Shown here piece by piece: positions 25,063 through 26,092 of a stretch of DNA of 26,092 bases. Origin of the DNA: JANQIV01 sp050117315 (GTDB lineage Bacteria > Bacteroidota > Ignavibacteria > Ignavibacteriales > Melioribacteraceae); NCBI GenBank assembly GCA_050117315.1, contig JASFMY010000100.1:1-26092 (forward strand), read 5' to 3'. Made by a program: the position numbers and the translations under genes. Within the stretch, counting starts at the first letter, position 1. The number at the start of each line of letters is the position of its first letter. The notes beneath the pieces were generated by a model that had not been told where the DNA came from, made no database searches, and saw only the letters and a list, made by a program, of their open reading frames with translations.

Positions 25063-25567
25063 CAGCATAAAAAGCATTTCAATGAAGCCGCCGGACACAC
25101 TACGGCTGTAAAGATTTTTCAATTAACATCTATAAGCAATTTACAGTAAGTATTATTCCGTTTTGCATATATTTACCCCGAATTATGCATTGGGTAAGCT
25201 CATAATTTAAAACAATAGGTTCCCTAAATATTTTCTAATGCAATACATTTGAAATGGTTAAAACCGGAATTGCCGCAAAATCTTATTTTATAAATAATTA
25301 CAGGAATTCTTCATCCTCTAATGCATAATCTGGGTTTAAAACAGCTCAAATCGTTTTACTGAAACTTCTATTAAGGGCAATACCACACTAAAAGGTGCCG
25401 GGGGGTACTTCAAAGAATCTCGCGAGACTCTAAAAGAATCAAATTAATCTCTCAAAGAGTCTCGCAAGTCTCTCAAAGAGTCAAATTAATAACCTTTTGC
25501 TTCAAAATTCTGTCTTTTAGATTCAAATTTGAAGCTAAAAGTCTAAATCTTCAGACTTATAGCTTCA
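25063..25567. repeat. Dispersed non-coding repeat element, copy 2 (short form)
   Basis: It is homologous to 9051-9850 from CAGCATAAAAAGCATTT to TATAGCTTCA in the same orientation, but has only one full and one diverged 42-bp unit (about 25411-25490). It runs directly into the 3' end of the last gene, with no insertion between. Confidence 0.9.
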
Positions 25568-25580
25568 ATAAATAATAACA

Positions 25581-26063
25581 TTACTCTGCTGTTTCGCTAA
25601 CCGAACTTGTTTTAGTTTTCTTAAACCTGGTTTTCAAATCTTCATATATAGTTTTTGAATTAGGTATATCCATCTTGGATGCGAGTTTAACGCTGTTGTA
25701 ATAAGAAAGAGCAGCGACATATGCTTCGCTTCCGGCAAGCATGATTGTGTCATCAAGGTTGGCTAATATTTGATTTAACGGGTTAAAAATTGTTGTTAAA
25801 TCTTCAACTGATTTCATATCAATCTTAAATGCATCTTTGTCCATATAAGGAGAGGCAAACTCGGGATTAGTATCAAGGTAATCCATCACCTTCTGCACAA
25901 AAGGTAAAGTTTTATCGCTCATCTTAGGCAGTTCTTTTCTTTCTTCGGTACTAAGAGAAATTAAATAAGGCTGCAGTTTTGTTGTTAAAACATCAATAGC
26001 GGATTTAATTTCCGTGATGTCTTCTTCGGTTACTTCAATGTTTACTTTGTTTTCTTCGTACAT
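25581..26063 (-). CDS. Conserved hypothetical protein (160 aa)
   Basis: This soluble, acidic, mostly helical protein has no signal peptide or membrane helix. Regions that look conserved are EIKSAIDVLTTKLQPYLISL, ERKELPKMSDKTLPFVQKVM and AGSEAYVAALSYYNSVKLAS. I recall similar small hypothetical proteins in Bacteroidota but know no function. It starts at an ATG with a strong GGAGG site. A diverged copy of its last 27 or so codons lies at 10462-10557 beside the other copy of the dispersed repeat, so this gene's 3' end was part of a segmental duplication. Confidence 0.85.
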   Translation of the reverse strand: MYEENKVNIEVTEEDITEIKSAIDVLTTKLQPYLISLSTEERKELPKMSDKTLPFVQKVMDYLDTNPEFASPYMDKDAFKIDMKSVEDLTTIFNPLNQILANLDDTIMLAGSEAYVAALSYYNSVKLASKMDIPNSKTIYEDLKTRFKKTKTSSVSETAE

Positions 26064-26092
26064 AATAAACCTCCAAATTAAAATTAGAAAAG

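Overview
The window is AT-rich and fits a member of the Bacteroidota/Chlorobi/Ignavibacteria group. The evidence is a long-repeat type II-C CRISPR locus of Bacteroidetes style, a 1466-residue Cas9, an ECF sigma factor with a membrane anti-sigma partner, and many short palindromic repeats and MITE-like elements. No rRNA, tRNA or taxonomic marker gene is present, so this placement is an inference.

Left third (1-8.8 kb): a complete type II-C CRISPR-Cas system apart from the left end of its array. Thirty identical 46-nt repeats with 29 full spacers run to position 2248 and are followed by a rho-independent terminator. Reading leftward from 8615 come cas9, cas1, a DUF559 PD-(D/E)XK nuclease and cas2, tightly packed. 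The tracrRNA lies on the opposite strand just upstream of cas9. Its anti-repeat pairs with the 5' part of the repeat, so crRNAs are read on the + strand. The DUF559 gene is bracketed by copies of a palindromic repeat that has also supplied the ends of cas1 and of the nuclease itself, which suggests a late insertion between cas1 and cas2.

8.8-10.56 kb: a non-coding repeat zone. A dispersed element holding nine 42-bp tandem units is followed by nested MITE-like insertions and by the broken-off 3' end of a gene whose intact homologue closes the window at 25.6-26.06 kb, next to a second copy of the same element.

10.6-18.3 kb: an ECF sigma factor and a membrane anti-sigma candidate, then a secreted PDZ protein, a secreted coiled-coil/CARDB-like membrane protein, an ABC ATPase and two paralogous ABC-2 permeases. 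A shared bipartite motif lies before the sigma gene and before the PDZ gene, suggesting one ECF-controlled envelope/export regulon. A MITE sits inside the ABC part. A heavily decayed IS transposase follows at 18.3-19.1 kb.

19.3-24.8 kb: a defence cluster on the - strand. It holds a RecD-like helicase with an N-terminal cysteine cluster and a C-terminal nuclease domain, then the DarT/DarG DNA ADP-ribosylation toxin-antitoxin pair. The helicase keeps motifs Ia-VI but has no recognisable Walker A. An orphan copy of the tracrRNA-pairing half of the CRISPR repeat lies just beyond darG. Decayed reading frames flank the helicase.
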